Assembly (NCBI RefSeq): GCF_001746205.1
Contig: NZ_MDCO01000001.1
Span: 319,896 to 383,895 of the forward strand
Origin: Brachyspira hampsonii
Lineage (GTDB): Bacteria; Spirochaetota; Brachyspiria; Brachyspirales; Brachyspiraceae
Direction of reading: 5' to 3'
Length of the DNA: 64,000 bases
The notes under the pieces are model-generated. The model was not told the DNA's origin. It did no database searches and saw nothing but the letters and a program-made list of their open reading frames with translations. Positions 26,537 through 35,284 of the stretch are shown piece by piece (position 1 is the stretch's first letter; each line of letters begins with the position of its first letter). The position numbers and the translations under genes are program-made.

Positions 26537-28249
26537 CTACTCTCTATAGGCATCAAGTCCTAAACCAATTTCAGTATCAGCTGTACCAAGAGCACCTATA
26601 TAGAATAAAACTTGACTTGTATTTACTCTATTATCAGTTTTACCATTCTCACTATATACATTAACACGTCCATATCTATCATCACCAGATTCTTCTGGTA
26701 CTTCATATATAGCCGTAAATTGCTGACTTAGAGAATCATCAAATCTAGCAAGTCTATATTTATAAGTTTCTTTATGGTCTGCTGTAAACAAATTATAAAC
26801 CATATATGATAATGTAAACTCACTTCCATCTGCACTAAATTCATATTTTACATCATAAATTGTTTGTGCTAAAAAGAAATAATACTTACTTTCACTATTA
26901 GTAAATGTAAGACCTGCAACTCTGTCTGTAAATATAGGACCATAATCTATGAAGTCTGGATCTAATGAAGTACCATTAAATGATATAGAGTCTTTATTAT
27001 TAACTTTTATTAATGATACTGTTACAGTTTCATTAGGATCTGTAATATTTTCATATATAGCCTTATACTTAGAAGTTATAGTTTTAACTTTATATGTTTT
27101 TTCTTCTCTAGCACTATCATTATTATATGTTTCTACTACAACTTTTATATCAGGTACATTTACATCTGTTCCAGTACCATTTTCAAATGTATATGTATAT
27201 AATTTAAGACTAAGACCACCGTAATTACCAGATTTCCATAAATCTAAATCTAATTGATTTTTGCTGTCAACCATATATCCAGAATAATTACGGTATTTAA
27301 ATCCGCTTGAATTATTAGATTTAATTATATTTATATTATCTTTAAAAGTTTTCTGGTCTTCTTCTGAAGCAGGTTCTGTAGAGGATGAACTCAAAGGTCT
27401 GTAAGGAGAATAACCCTGACCTGTAGGAGTAGGCTGTGCCATAGTAGGATATCCATGATCTGAAGGCATATATTTAGTAGGAGCATTCACAAACTCAGTT
27501 TTATAATGATCATATAAAATAACAGAGCCACTTGCTGTTACATAACCTATAGGATCATATTCATAAAATGCTTTATCCCCATATTTTTCTACAGCCTCAA
27601 ATGCAATCGGCACTTCATCTCCTGCTATACTTTTTGTAGCTGTAATAGCTCCGAAAGCAAATATAAACTTAGAATAAGTATCTACTGCTATCAGATATTG
27701 TTTTAATTCGGCCACAGAAGCATTTCCATGTATAGAATAAAAATTAAATCTATCCATTCTTCCAGCTAAATATCCTAAACTGCTGTAGAGAGGGTTATTA
27801 GCAGTATATCTATAAACTTTTAAATCAGTAATATCAACATTTCCTACTATACTTCCAGCATAAGTTTCCCCATCTTTACCTTCATAATAATCAGCTGCTA
27901 TACTATTCCAATCAGCTCCTCCTGATATCCAATTTCTAGTATTATCATTAAAGAAATTATATATAGGAAGCTTATTCTTTTGGAAACTAGCTTTAAATAA
28001 CCAGCTCTTAAAATTATCAGCAGGGAACTGATAATTAGGATCATTATATTCTTCAGGAATTTTAAAAGGATCGTTCTCAGCAGGAACTTCATCAGGAAGT
28101 TTTTCAGGAGCTGTATCTGGTATGCTTGTTTCACTACTGCTTTTATTAGCACTTCTATTATAATAATACATAGGATTAAAGAAATGCCCTCCGCATGACA
28201 TCATAAAAACAGATATTATTATTAAAAATAATAAATAACTCTTTTTCAT
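26537..28249 (-). CDS. Lipoprotein paralog A (CGG-xFFNPxYYYN family)
   Basis: 570 residues with a lipoprotein signal (LLFLIIISVFMMSCGGHFFNPMYYYN, Cys about 19) and a Pro/Glu-rich spacer. Two regions follow. An N-terminal domain (about 70-270) contains FYEYDPIGYVTASGSVILYD. A C-terminal domain contains FIDYGPIFTDRVAGLTF, FSADGSEFTLSYMVYNLF and GALGTADTEIGLGLDAYRE. The C-terminal domain recurs in the next two genes, and the N-terminal domain recurs in the truncated copy at 29238. I know no functional family for it. A surface or periplasmic lineage-specific protein is likely. AAGGA precedes the ATG. Confidence 0.75.
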   Translation of the reverse strand: MKKSYLLFLIIISVFMMSCGGHFFNPMYYYNRSANKSSSETSIPDTAPEKLPDEVPAENDPFKIPEEYNDPNYQFPADNFKSWLFKASFQKNKLPIYNFFNDNTRNWISGGADWNSIAADYYEGKDGETYAGSIVGNVDITDLKVYRYTANNPLYSSLGYLAGRMDRFNFYSIHGNASVAELKQYLIAVDTYSKFIFAFGAITATKSIAGDEVPIAFEAVEKYGDKAFYEYDPIGYVTASGSVILYDHYKTEFVNAPTKYMPSDHGYPTMAQPTPTGQGYSPYRPLSSSSTEPASEEDQKTFKDNINIIKSNNSSGFKYRNYSGYMVDSKNQLDLDLWKSGNYGGLSLKLYTYTFENGTGTDVNVPDIKVVVETYNNDSAREEKTYKVKTITSKYKAIYENITDPNETVTVSLIKVNNKDSISFNGTSLDPDFIDYGPIFTDRVAGLTFTNSESKYYFFLAQTIYDVKYEFSADGSEFTLSYMVYNLFTADHKETYKYRLARFDDSLSQQFTAIYEVPEESGDDRYGRVNVYSENGKTDNRVNTSQVLFYIGALGTADTEIGLGLDAYRE

Positions 28250-28273
28250 ACATTTTCCTTAAATTAAATTTTT

Positions 28274-28310
28274 AGCAAAAAAGCGGGGAGAGTTTTTTAA
28301 TTCCCTCACC
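28274..28310 (-). terminator. Terminator of lipoprotein gene 28336
   Basis: Minus-strand G-rich stem (CGGTGAGGG with CTCTCCCCG, one mismatch) followed by TTTTTT. Confidence 0.6.
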
Positions 28311-28335
28311 GATTGATTTTTTAATTATAAACTGT

Positions 28336-29166
28336 TTACCTAATTACTCTATAAGCTTTAATACCAAGACCAAAATCTGAATCAGCACTTCCAAGACCAT
28401 TTATAATACCACCTTGCGTACTAGAAACTATAGTATTGTCATTACCATCCTTATTCAATTTTAACCTTTTATAAGGAGTCAATTGTGTCCACCAATCTAA
28501 ATCATGATATATACCAGTGTAATTCATAGAAATATCATTATCTAAACGCACTAATTTGTAAGTATGTCTAACTATACTAAACAAATATTTAAATTGCAAT
28601 GTAAGAGAAGTACCATCTTCATTAAATGTATATATTATATACCCATCTTTGAATACAGCTCCTCTAACTCTGTCTGGGAATATAGGACCATTATCTACAA
28701 ATGAAGAGGCTATTATTCCAACTACAGTATCATTTTGAACTAAATTTCCGCTGTAATTTATTCCTAATGATATAGTTCCTCCATTACCTGTATAACTAGC
28801 TGATTTATCATTAGCTTGAGTTAAATTATAACTTGTTGTTTTAGTAGCTTCTGGTTTATTCCAAGTTTCTTCTTTAATTTCTAGAGTTTTACCTCCTTCT
28901 GAAAAAGTGTAAGTTTTCAATATCAAACTTCTTACATCAGGACTATAACTATCATCTAATGGATAAGAAGAAGTCCATTGAGAAGTATCTCTGTATTTAA
29001 ATATTTTAGAAGAAACATAATCTGTAAATCCTCCGTTTATTTCAACATAATCCTGTCTTTCTTTTTTATTGTAATAATATCTAGGATTAAAGAAATTCCC
29101 TCCGCAAGAACTTAATAATAATATTGCCCAAAAGCAATAAATGATAAATATTAGTATTTTTTTCAT
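28336..29166 (-). CDS. Lipoprotein paralog B, short form
   Basis: 276 residues. The signal ends LLLSSCGGNFFNPRYYYNKK, nearly the same mature start as paralog A (CGGHFFNPMYYYN). It lacks the roughly 200-residue first domain of paralog A and moves straight to the shared C-terminal domain (FVDNGPIFPDRVRGAVF, FNEDGTSLTLQFKYLF, GLGSADSDFGLGIKAYR). It therefore looks like an internal-deletion derivative of the same ancestor. Function unknown; probably membrane-anchored in the periplasm or on the surface. Confidence 0.75.
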   Translation of the reverse strand: MKKILIFIIYCFWAILLLSSCGGNFFNPRYYYNKKERQDYVEINGGFTDYVSSKIFKYRDTSQWTSSYPLDDSYSPDVRSLILKTYTFSEGGKTLEIKEETWNKPEATKTTSYNLTQANDKSASYTGNGGTISLGINYSGNLVQNDTVVGIIASSFVDNGPIFPDRVRGAVFKDGYIIYTFNEDGTSLTLQFKYLFSIVRHTYKLVRLDNDISMNYTGIYHDLDWWTQLTPYKRLKLNKDGNDNTIVSSTQGGIINGLGSADSDFGLGIKAYRVIR

Positions 29167-29181
29167 ATATAACTCAAATAT

Positions 29182-29216
29182 AAAAAGCAGAGAAATATTT
29201 TACATTTCTACTGCTT
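29182..29216 (-). terminator. Terminator of truncated lipoprotein gene 29238
   Basis: Minus-strand AAGCAGTAGAAAT pairs with ATTTCTCTGCTT (one bulge), then TTTTT. Confidence 0.65.
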
Positions 29217-29237
29217 AATTATTTTATATTAACTATT

Positions 29238-30335
29238 TTAAGGTTGCACTATATTACCAATCATCTCAAGCCCCAAATTAGAAGTAGGATCATCAGTAGA
29301 TAAATCTATTCCATGTAAAGTCATACTAGAGCGTATAACAGTACCTATTTCATCAGGCCCCGGATTTGAAGTTCCGCTTCCATTTCTCAATACAACTCTT
29401 GTATAAGCTCCCATACTACCATCTGGAGTACTTTCATACTTAGCTGTCCAAGTATTTTCAGCATCAGAATCAAATCGTGCTAACTTATTTTCATATTTAT
29501 ATTCTTTTCCATCATAATTATAAGTTAAAGTAAATGAAGTACCGTCAGCATTAAACTTATATACTATTTTTTCAATAGTTCCGCCAAACATAGTTCCAAT
29601 AATACCTGGAATATAAGTATTACCTGCTGGTAAATATTTACTATTATATTCAAATCTAGCATTTCTTACTCTATCCACAAATATTGGTCCGTAATCTTGG
29701 AAATTTTCATCTAATATATTTCCGTCTACAGAAATTGTCTTTTTGCTGTTACTTTCTGTAATTTTTACATATAAAGAAGAACCATCTGCATTTGTATATA
29801 CAGCTTGCTCTGATGATGTAATTTTACTTAAAGAATAATCCTTACTGATATTTATACTGCTGCTTTGAAATTCCTTCTGTGAAACTGTTATTTTTTCACC
29901 ATTATCACTTATACTGTAAGTATATAATATAAGACTCTTTCCTGCATATCCTGAATTAATCCAATCTTCTAAATTAATCTGTGTTTTACTGCTAGGAGAA
30001 GTAGCCTCGTATCCGCTGTAATCACGCCATTGATATACTTTTTCATTTAAAGTTTTAATATCATCTTTATATTTTTGCTGATCATCTTCACCTGCTTCTG
30101 CATCAGACATAACATAATAAGGTGAATGTCCTTTTCCTGATGAAGTATGAGTAGCCATAGAAGAATACCCATGAACTTTAGGAGCGTATTCAGTAGGAGC
30201 GAGTACAAACTCCTGTTGATAATCTGGATATAAAACAACAGAACCATCTGATTCTACATAACCTATAGGATCATATTCATAAAAATCATAATCACCATGT
30301 TTTTCTATAGCTTCAAATTCTGAAGGTATTTTATT
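29238..30335 (-). pseudogene. Lipoprotein paralog C, 5'-truncated at the island edge
   Basis: The minus-strand frame is open from a stop at 29238 back to about 30335. The first in-frame ATG is at 30158, but homology to paralog A extends well upstream of it: the untranslated-looking part reads IPSEFEAIEKHGDYDFYEYDPIGYVESDG and on to EFVLAPTEYAPKVHGY, matching VPIAFEAVEKYGDKAFYEYDPIGY in paralog A. At about 30335 similarity ends abruptly in a stop codon and the sequence changes to the repeat array of the polysaccharide island. About 200 N-terminal residues, including the lipoprotein signal and start, are missing. The remaining C-terminal domain (YGPIFVDRVRNARF, FNADGTSFTLTYNY) is intact, so the damage may be recent. 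Confidence 0.8.
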
Positions 30336-32866
30336 TCAAAATTAGTAATGGTATTTATTCGGATATGGATAAAATTACTAATTTTATCAATATCCGAATA
30401 AATACCATTACTAATTTTATCAATATCCGAATAAATGCCATTACTAATTTTATTTATATCCGAATAAATACCATTACTAATTTTATCCATATCCGAATAA
30501 ATACCATTACTAATTTTATCCATATCCGAATAAATACCATTACTAATTTTATCAATATCCGAATAAATGCCATTACTAATTTTATTTATATCCGAATAAA
30601 TACCATTACTAATTTTATCCATATCCGAATAAATACCATTACTAATTTTATCTATATTAGAATATATATTATTAGTTATATTAATTAATTTTTTGTTTTC
30701 AGATATTAACAAATTTAATAAATCATTTTTATATGAATTTTTTTTCAATATTTTTTCACTATCTAAGGCATTTTTTATCCACTTTAATGATCTTTCTATT
30801 TCTAAATTCAATTTCTTATTTATTTCATTAAAATCAAGATATAAAAAGTTGTATATATTACTTTCTAAAATTTTAGTGTCAGATATTAATCTTTCAGATA
30901 TATTTAGTAACTCTAATATAGTTTTTATTCTATAAAGTTGTGAAGAATAATAATCATCCCTTATACATACAAATGGCTTATTAAATATTACTGAAAAACA
31001 TATGCCATGAAACCCATCTGTAATTATGAATGATGCATTATTCACTAATGATAACCATTCTTCAGGAGATTCTTTAAATGTAGTGTATATTATTTTCTTA
31101 TTTAATTTATTTGCTATATTGTTTGTAGCTTCAATATGTTCTACTTTGTAATAATATGCTAGTATATAATCTTTTTCTAGAATTTTATTTTCAGTATTTT
31201 CTATTAATTTAATATATTCTGTTTTATCAATTAAAAAAACAGGATCCAATATAAATTCTGCTTTTAAATTTAAATTTTCATTAATAAAATTTGCACATTC
31301 TTTTTCTCTTACTGATAAGTAATCAAATTGTGAAAGATAGTGATTTATTAACAGTCTTTTTTTAGTATTTTCATTATCTATTAAATTGTCATTATCATCT
31401 CCATAAGATGTTGCAATAGCAATTTTCTTTTTATCATTATCTACAAAATCTAAAAAATATCTATATTTTTCAAGATTTGTTACTATTCCTTGTTTTTCCA
31501 TTGTATATATATTCCATAATTGGTCAGAAGCTGTTATGAAAGTTGAACATTTGTCATTTGTTTTTTCATCTAATAGTTCTATATCATTATAATATTTTGA
31601 TGCAAATTCTCTAGCAAAACCATTTATACACCAATCTACATTACAGCTATTTTCCATAGAATCTATAACTAAAATTGATAAATTAAATTTTTTTAGTAAT
31701 TTATATAATGCATAATAAGTTAGTACTGCCCCATAATTACTTACGAACCATAATCCAATAAGACCAACATCATATTTATCATAAATATCATTTAATGACT
31801 TATTGTCAATATTTTGAAAAAAATATTTTCTATTTTCAGATTTTTTTATTTTTCCATATAATGCCCAATTTAATTGTTCATATTTTGTTTTTTTATATTC
31901 AGTTATATCCTTATATATACAGTCTTTTTTTATATTATTGAATGTACTTTTTCCTTTTTCTGTATTAATTAAAACTAAAGATACTCCTTTGTTATCATTA
32001 TTTTCTACAGACCAGTAATCTCCTATAGTAATATCCCCAACTCTTTTATAATTTCTATATTTACATGTTATACATTGATCTTTAATAGAAATATGATTAA
32101 AAAATAATTTTAAATATATGCTTTCAAGTCCTTTTACTAAATATTCCCCATTTTTTAATTTTATATATATTTTATGATCTATATTCCAACCAAATTTCGA
32201 TTTGTCTCTAAAACTTATATACTCAATATTTCTTATATCTTCATCATTAAATAATTCTTTTAAATATTTTTTCCATATTTTTTGTGCTGGTACACTATTA
32301 CAAAGTATATCAATTGTAATTAAATTATCATATTTCTTATTTAGATAAAAATTTAAAGCTGATACCTGACATGGACATCCTGTGAATAGAACTTTCTTTT
32401 TTTCTTTAAGTAATTTTTTTATTTCTAGAAATGTATTATTTAAATTACTTTCTATATATTTTGATTTTCTTAATTTATCAAGATCTTTTTTATCATTAAT
32501 TATGATATGTTCAACTTCAAGCCAGTCATTTGTAAAGCTAGCACCACATACATAACCATTGTTTTCTAATATGTAATTAGAAATAAGTGTAAATACTCCG
32601 CCAGATGAACTTTTCATTCTTATGTAATCATTAGCTCTTACATCATATATTTCTTGTTCATATTCTGTATTAAAATTATCATTTAAAGCATGGCATTGTT
32701 TTACACATATACCACAATTAGTGCATTTTTCCTTATCTATAGATGGATTATAAAATCCTTTTTCACTTTCTATCATATTAATTGCATTATGCGGACATAT
32801 ATGATAGCAAACTGAACATCCAGTACATTCACTTTTAGATAGTATATCAATATTATTATTTTTCAT
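30305..32866 (-). CDS. Ferredoxin/FrhB-like and polysaccharide pyruvyltransferase fusion with C-terminal 11-residue repeats
   Basis: 853 residues. Residues 1-70 hold two 4Fe-4S ferredoxin motifs (CTGCSVCYHICP, CTNCGICVKQCH). Residues about 75-370 match the F420-reducing hydrogenase beta-subunit (FrhB) family (SSGGVFTLISNYIL, VLFTGCPCQVSALNFYL, DITIGDYWSVEN). Residues about 375-690 match the PF04230 pyruvyltransferase family (VGLIGLWFVSNYGAVLTYYAL, ITDGFHGICFSVIFNKPFV). This fusion is known from gut polysaccharide loci and probably adds or processes a pyruvyl or related group. The tail is an array of eight NGIYSDxxKIS units plus degenerate flanks, probably a coiled coil. The last 30 residues are read from an inverted copy of the repeat and then run into the truncated lipoprotein gene, so the natural C-terminus is probably lost. 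Confidence 0.8.
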   Translation of the reverse strand: MKNNNIDILSKSECTGCSVCYHICPHNAINMIESEKGFYNPSIDKEKCTNCGICVKQCHALNDNFNTEYEQEIYDVRANDYIRMKSSSGGVFTLISNYILENNGYVCGASFTNDWLEVEHIIINDKKDLDKLRKSKYIESNLNNTFLEIKKLLKEKKKVLFTGCPCQVSALNFYLNKKYDNLITIDILCNSVPAQKIWKKYLKELFNDEDIRNIEYISFRDKSKFGWNIDHKIYIKLKNGEYLVKGLESIYLKLFFNHISIKDQCITCKYRNYKRVGDITIGDYWSVENNDNKGVSLVLINTEKGKSTFNNIKKDCIYKDITEYKKTKYEQLNWALYGKIKKSENRKYFFQNIDNKSLNDIYDKYDVGLIGLWFVSNYGAVLTYYALYKLLKKFNLSILVIDSMENSCNVDWCINGFAREFASKYYNDIELLDEKTNDKCSTFITASDQLWNIYTMEKQGIVTNLEKYRYFLDFVDNDKKKIAIATSYGDDNDNLIDNENTKKRLLINHYLSQFDYLSVREKECANFINENLNLKAEFILDPVFLIDKTEYIKLIENTENKILEKDYILAYYYKVEHIEATNNIANKLNKKIIYTTFKESPEEWLSLVNNASFIITDGFHGICFSVIFNKPFVCIRDDYYSSQLYRIKTILELLNISERLISDTKILESNIYNFLYLDFNEINKKLNLEIERSLKWIKNALDSEKILKKNSYKNDLLNLLISENKKLINITNNIYSNIDKISNGIYSDMDKISNGIYSDINKISNGIYSDIDKISNGIYSDMDKISNGIYSDMDKISNGIYSDINKISNGIYSDIDKISNGIYSDIDKISNFIHIRINTITNFEIKYLQNLKL
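30338..30418. repeat. Near-perfect inverted repeat with 40-bp arms at the island edge
   Basis: Arms 30338-30377 and 30379-30418 are complementary at 39 of 40 positions around a single central base (30378). The left arm is one repeat unit of the adjacent minisatellite in opposite orientation. It lies directly beside the truncation point of the lipoprotein gene. Confidence 0.9.
30379..30658 (-). repeat. 33-bp minisatellite encoding 11-residue units
   Basis: Eight tandem 33-bp units plus a degenerate last unit, in frame on the minus strand (NGIYSDxxKIS). Units differ at the codons read as ID, IN or MD and at one A/G position. Their order shows a four-unit (132-bp) higher-order duplication. The opposite strand is also free of stops through the array, a by-product of the unit being a multiple of three. 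Confidence 0.9.
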
Positions 32867-32979
32867 GATAAACTCTTAATATATAATTATTATTTATATT
32901 GCAAAATATAATTAAACAAATATTTTTCATATTTAAATATTGAAATTTATTAAATACTATTATATTATTGCAACTATAT

Positions 32980-33087
32980 TTATTCACTGTTCTGTTCTAA
33001 GTAATAATTTCTAAACTTATCTCTTAGTTTTTTTATTGGTATCCACCAAGCTAATTTTTTTATAAATTCATCTGATTTTGATATTTT
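32980..33087 (-). pseudogene. Out-of-frame WWIP tail of the PP-loop gene
   Basis: Directly after the stop of the gene at 33068, the minus strand encodes ISKSDEF, then KKLAWWIPIKKLRDKF and RNYYLEQNSE, ending at 32980-32982. It is joined to the gene by an A8 tract (33084-33091); with seven A instead of eight the frame would be continuous. The tail matches the one carried by four island proteins on the plus strand. Confidence 0.85.
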
Positions 33088-34216
33088 TTTTGTGGCTTAA
33101 TATATTATTTAGGTTATTAATAATGTATTTAGGAACATTACTATGAAGTTTATCATAATATAATATTTCTCTATAAAATATATTAAAATATTCGCCTAAA
33201 GAAGAATAGTCATCTAAATTAAAACTAGGATAATCATATATATCATTAAAATTAACATCAGCATTAATTATTTTATAATTTAATTTTGTTATCATGCATT
33301 TTTTGCATCTACCACATAATTTGTATTCTCTTGATCTGTAAGAATCACATGCATCAAGTTTATTTAATGCATATTTCCAATCTTTTATAACGTTCATTTT
33401 ATCTATTCTAGTTAAAAATTCTCCATCTGTAATAAGATTAAAACAGTTAGATTTAATAAATTTGTTTGATATAGGATTTGAACCATGTGGTACCATTATA
33501 GAATCTTGGGCAATAAACTCATCTGAAGCAATTATTAAATTATTATAAATATCTTGATATAACATCATTAAAGATATAAATAGCGCTATAAATTCATCCC
33601 CCCAATCGAATATACTAGATACAGTATATAAATTAGTATCAATATCAATAACTTCATATTTTATATCATTTGCTATATTTATGATTCTTTTAGATATTTC
33701 TTCATCTATTTTGTTATAATCTAAATCAGTATTTGCCATTATCACTGTAGGAGTCCGTGCTCCACCTATTTTTAACAGTTTTTTTATATTTTTGTTGTTT
33801 CTTCCTGCTAATCCTTTATAGTGTCTGTATAAAGTTGAAACTGAGTCTAATCCACCAGAGAAACACATTACAGCATCATCATTAAGTTTTTTAGGTTCAT
33901 CATCTATTTCATCATAAGCAATGATTTTTATATCTTTACATTTATCAGGTAACCATATTTTCCAACATTCAATAAACATTTCAAGATTATCTAAAAATGA
34001 TTTATTTACATTACCTTTTATTTTACAATCTCCTCCTATAGACATCATCTTAAATATATTAAAAAATACATATGGATCATAATTTTTTGTTAAATATTCT
34101 TTTTCTGATATTGGTAATTTTATATATATTTCTTCTATTCTATTTCCAAAATCTAATGTCATTATTTTATATATGAACCCATTCTCTTCTTTATCTTTTA
34201 CTTTTAATTCGAACAT
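33068..34216 (-). CDS. PP-loop (N-type) ATPase of the polysaccharide locus, C-terminus shifted at A8
   Basis: 382 residues as written. The ATP-binding P-loop is AVMCFSGGLDSVSTLYRHYKG (S-G-G-x-D-S, about residue 118), as in asparagine synthetase, QueC and sugar amidotransferases such as WbpG. A cysteine cluster near the end (CGRCKKCMITKL, about 310) could bind zinc or iron. A role activating a carboxylate or carbonyl with ATP in sugar or amide formation is plausible, but the substrate is unknown. The last residues HKKNIKIR come from reading through an A8 tract. One base fewer would restore a 36-codon extension with the WWIP tail, so this copy may be the OFF state of a phase-variable tail or a sequencing error. 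Confidence 0.75.
   Translation of the reverse strand: MFELKVKDKEENGFIYKIMTLDFGNRIEEIYIKLPISEKEYLTKNYDPYVFFNIFKMMSIGGDCKIKGNVNKSFLDNLEMFIECWKIWLPDKCKDIKIIAYDEIDDEPKKLNDDAVMCFSGGLDSVSTLYRHYKGLAGRNNKNIKKLLKIGGARTPTVIMANTDLDYNKIDEEISKRIINIANDIKYEVIDIDTNLYTVSSIFDWGDEFIALFISLMMLYQDIYNNLIIASDEFIAQDSIMVPHGSNPISNKFIKSNCFNLITDGEFLTRIDKMNVIKDWKYALNKLDACDSYRSREYKLCGRCKKCMITKLNYKIINADVNFNDIYDYPSFNLDDYSSLGEYFNIFYREILYYDKLHSNVPKYIINNLNNILSHKKNIKIR
33084..33091 (-). repeat. A8 homopolymer at the frame junction of the PP-loop gene
   Basis: Eight A on the coding strand (T8 on plus). Seven would fuse the PP-loop protein to the WWIP tail encoded just downstream. Confidence 0.85.
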
Positions 34217-34268
34217 ATTAATTTCCTAGTTTCTATAATTTAATTATAATTATTTACACAAACAATAA

Positions 34269-35279
34269 TTAAAGTTCATTTTTTACATAATCTAAAGATA
34301 AAAGCTTTTCTTTTACTTGTTCTTTATTTAAACGAGTTGTATTATCTGAATTATACTCTTCTCTAGATCCTACTTCTATGCTACCATCTATAAAGTATTT
34401 ATCATAATTTAAATCCCTATTATCTGCAGGTATTTTATAAAAATTTCCCATATCAACAGCTTTAATCATATCTTCTTTATTTATTAAGGTCTCATAAGTT
34501 TTTTCTCCATGTCTAGTACCTATTATTTTTATTTCTACATTCGGATTAAATATTTCTTTAATAGCTAACGCCAAATCCATGATAGTGCATGCTGGTGCTT
34601 TTTGAACAAAAATATCCCCATTTACAGCATTATTGAAAGCGAATAACACTAAGTCTACTGATTCATCTAGTGACATTAAAAACCTTGTCATATTAGGATC
34701 TGTAACAGTTAAAGGTTTATCCTCTTTACACTGTTTTATAAATAATGGAATAACAGAACCTCTTGAAGCCATAACATTTCCATATCTAGTGGCACATAAA
34801 GTTGTATTACCATCATTTGGTAAATTTCTAGACTTTGAAATCATTAATTTTTCCATAATAGCTTTTGTCATCCCCATAGCATTAATAGGATAAACAGCTT
34901 TGTCTGTTGACAACATAACAAGTTTTTTTACTTTATTTTCTATGCATGCATCTATTACATTACTTGAACCAATTATATTAGTATGCACTGCTTGTATAGG
35001 ATAAAATTCACAAGAAGGTACTTGCTTCAATGCGGCAGCATGAAATACAAAATCTACATTTCTTAAAGCCTCATTTATGCTTTTATAATCTCTAACATTA
35101 CCAATATAATATTTAATTCTATCATCTTTTAATTCTGTACGCATTCTATCTTGTTTTTCTTCATCTCTAGAAAATACTCTTACTTCTTTTATATCAGTAT
35201 TGTTTATAAAGTATCTAAGCATTTTATTACCAAAAGATCCAGTACCTCCGGTTATTAATAAAATTTTATCCTTAAACAT
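34269..35279 (-). CDS. fnlA: UDP-GlcNAc 4,6-dehydratase/5-epimerase (FnlA/CapE/WbjB type)
   Basis: About 336 residues of the short-chain dehydrogenase (extended) type. NAD-binding GGTGSFGNKML at the N-terminus, AAALKQVPSCEFYPIQAVHTNI and the MTKAIMEKL segment, with LSTDKAVYPINAMG, identify the inverting FnlA/CapE branch. It makes UDP-2-acetamido-2,6-dideoxy-L-arabino-hexulose, the first step to L-FucNAc, L-QuiNAc and L-RhaNAc. An in-frame GTG at 35288 lies inside the ribosome site; GGAG is 8 bp before the ATG at 35279, which is chosen. The other two enzymes of the set are at 35285 and 39494. Confidence 0.92.
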   Translation of the reverse strand: MFKDKILLITGGTGSFGNKMLRYFINNTDIKEVRVFSRDEEKQDRMRTELKDDRIKYYIGNVRDYKSINEALRNVDFVFHAAALKQVPSCEFYPIQAVHTNIIGSSNVIDACIENKVKKLVMLSTDKAVYPINAMGMTKAIMEKLMISKSRNLPNDGNTTLCATRYGNVMASRGSVIPLFIKQCKEDKPLTVTDPNMTRFLMSLDESVDLVLFAFNNAVNGDIFVQKAPACTIMDLALAIKEIFNPNVEIKIIGTRHGEKTYETLINKEDMIKAVDMGNFYKIPADNRDLNYDKYFIDGSIEVGSREEYNSDNTTRLNKEQVKEKLLSLDYVKNEL

Positions 35280-35284
35280 AATGC

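Noticed and set aside
27898-28152. Minus-strand 84-codon frame in lipoprotein paralog A
   Set aside because: Out of frame with the conserved lipoprotein product; no independent support.
30158-30158. ATG at 30158 as a true start of lipoprotein paralog C
   Set aside because: Homology to paralog A continues for about 58 codons upstream of it and no lipoprotein signal would result.
30047-30247. Minus-strand 66-codon frame across the 5' part of lipoprotein paralog C
   Set aside because: The frame with homology to paralog A is a different one; this is a shadow.
30338-30658. CRISPR-like regular repeat
   Set aside because: Units are contiguous with no spacers, code for an 11-residue repeat in frame and lie within an enzyme gene.
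30365-30688. Plus-strand frame of about 107 codons with IRINTITNF repeats
   Set aside because: It is the complement of the 33-bp minisatellite in the fusion gene. Being open follows from the unit length; there is no ribosome site or independent domain.
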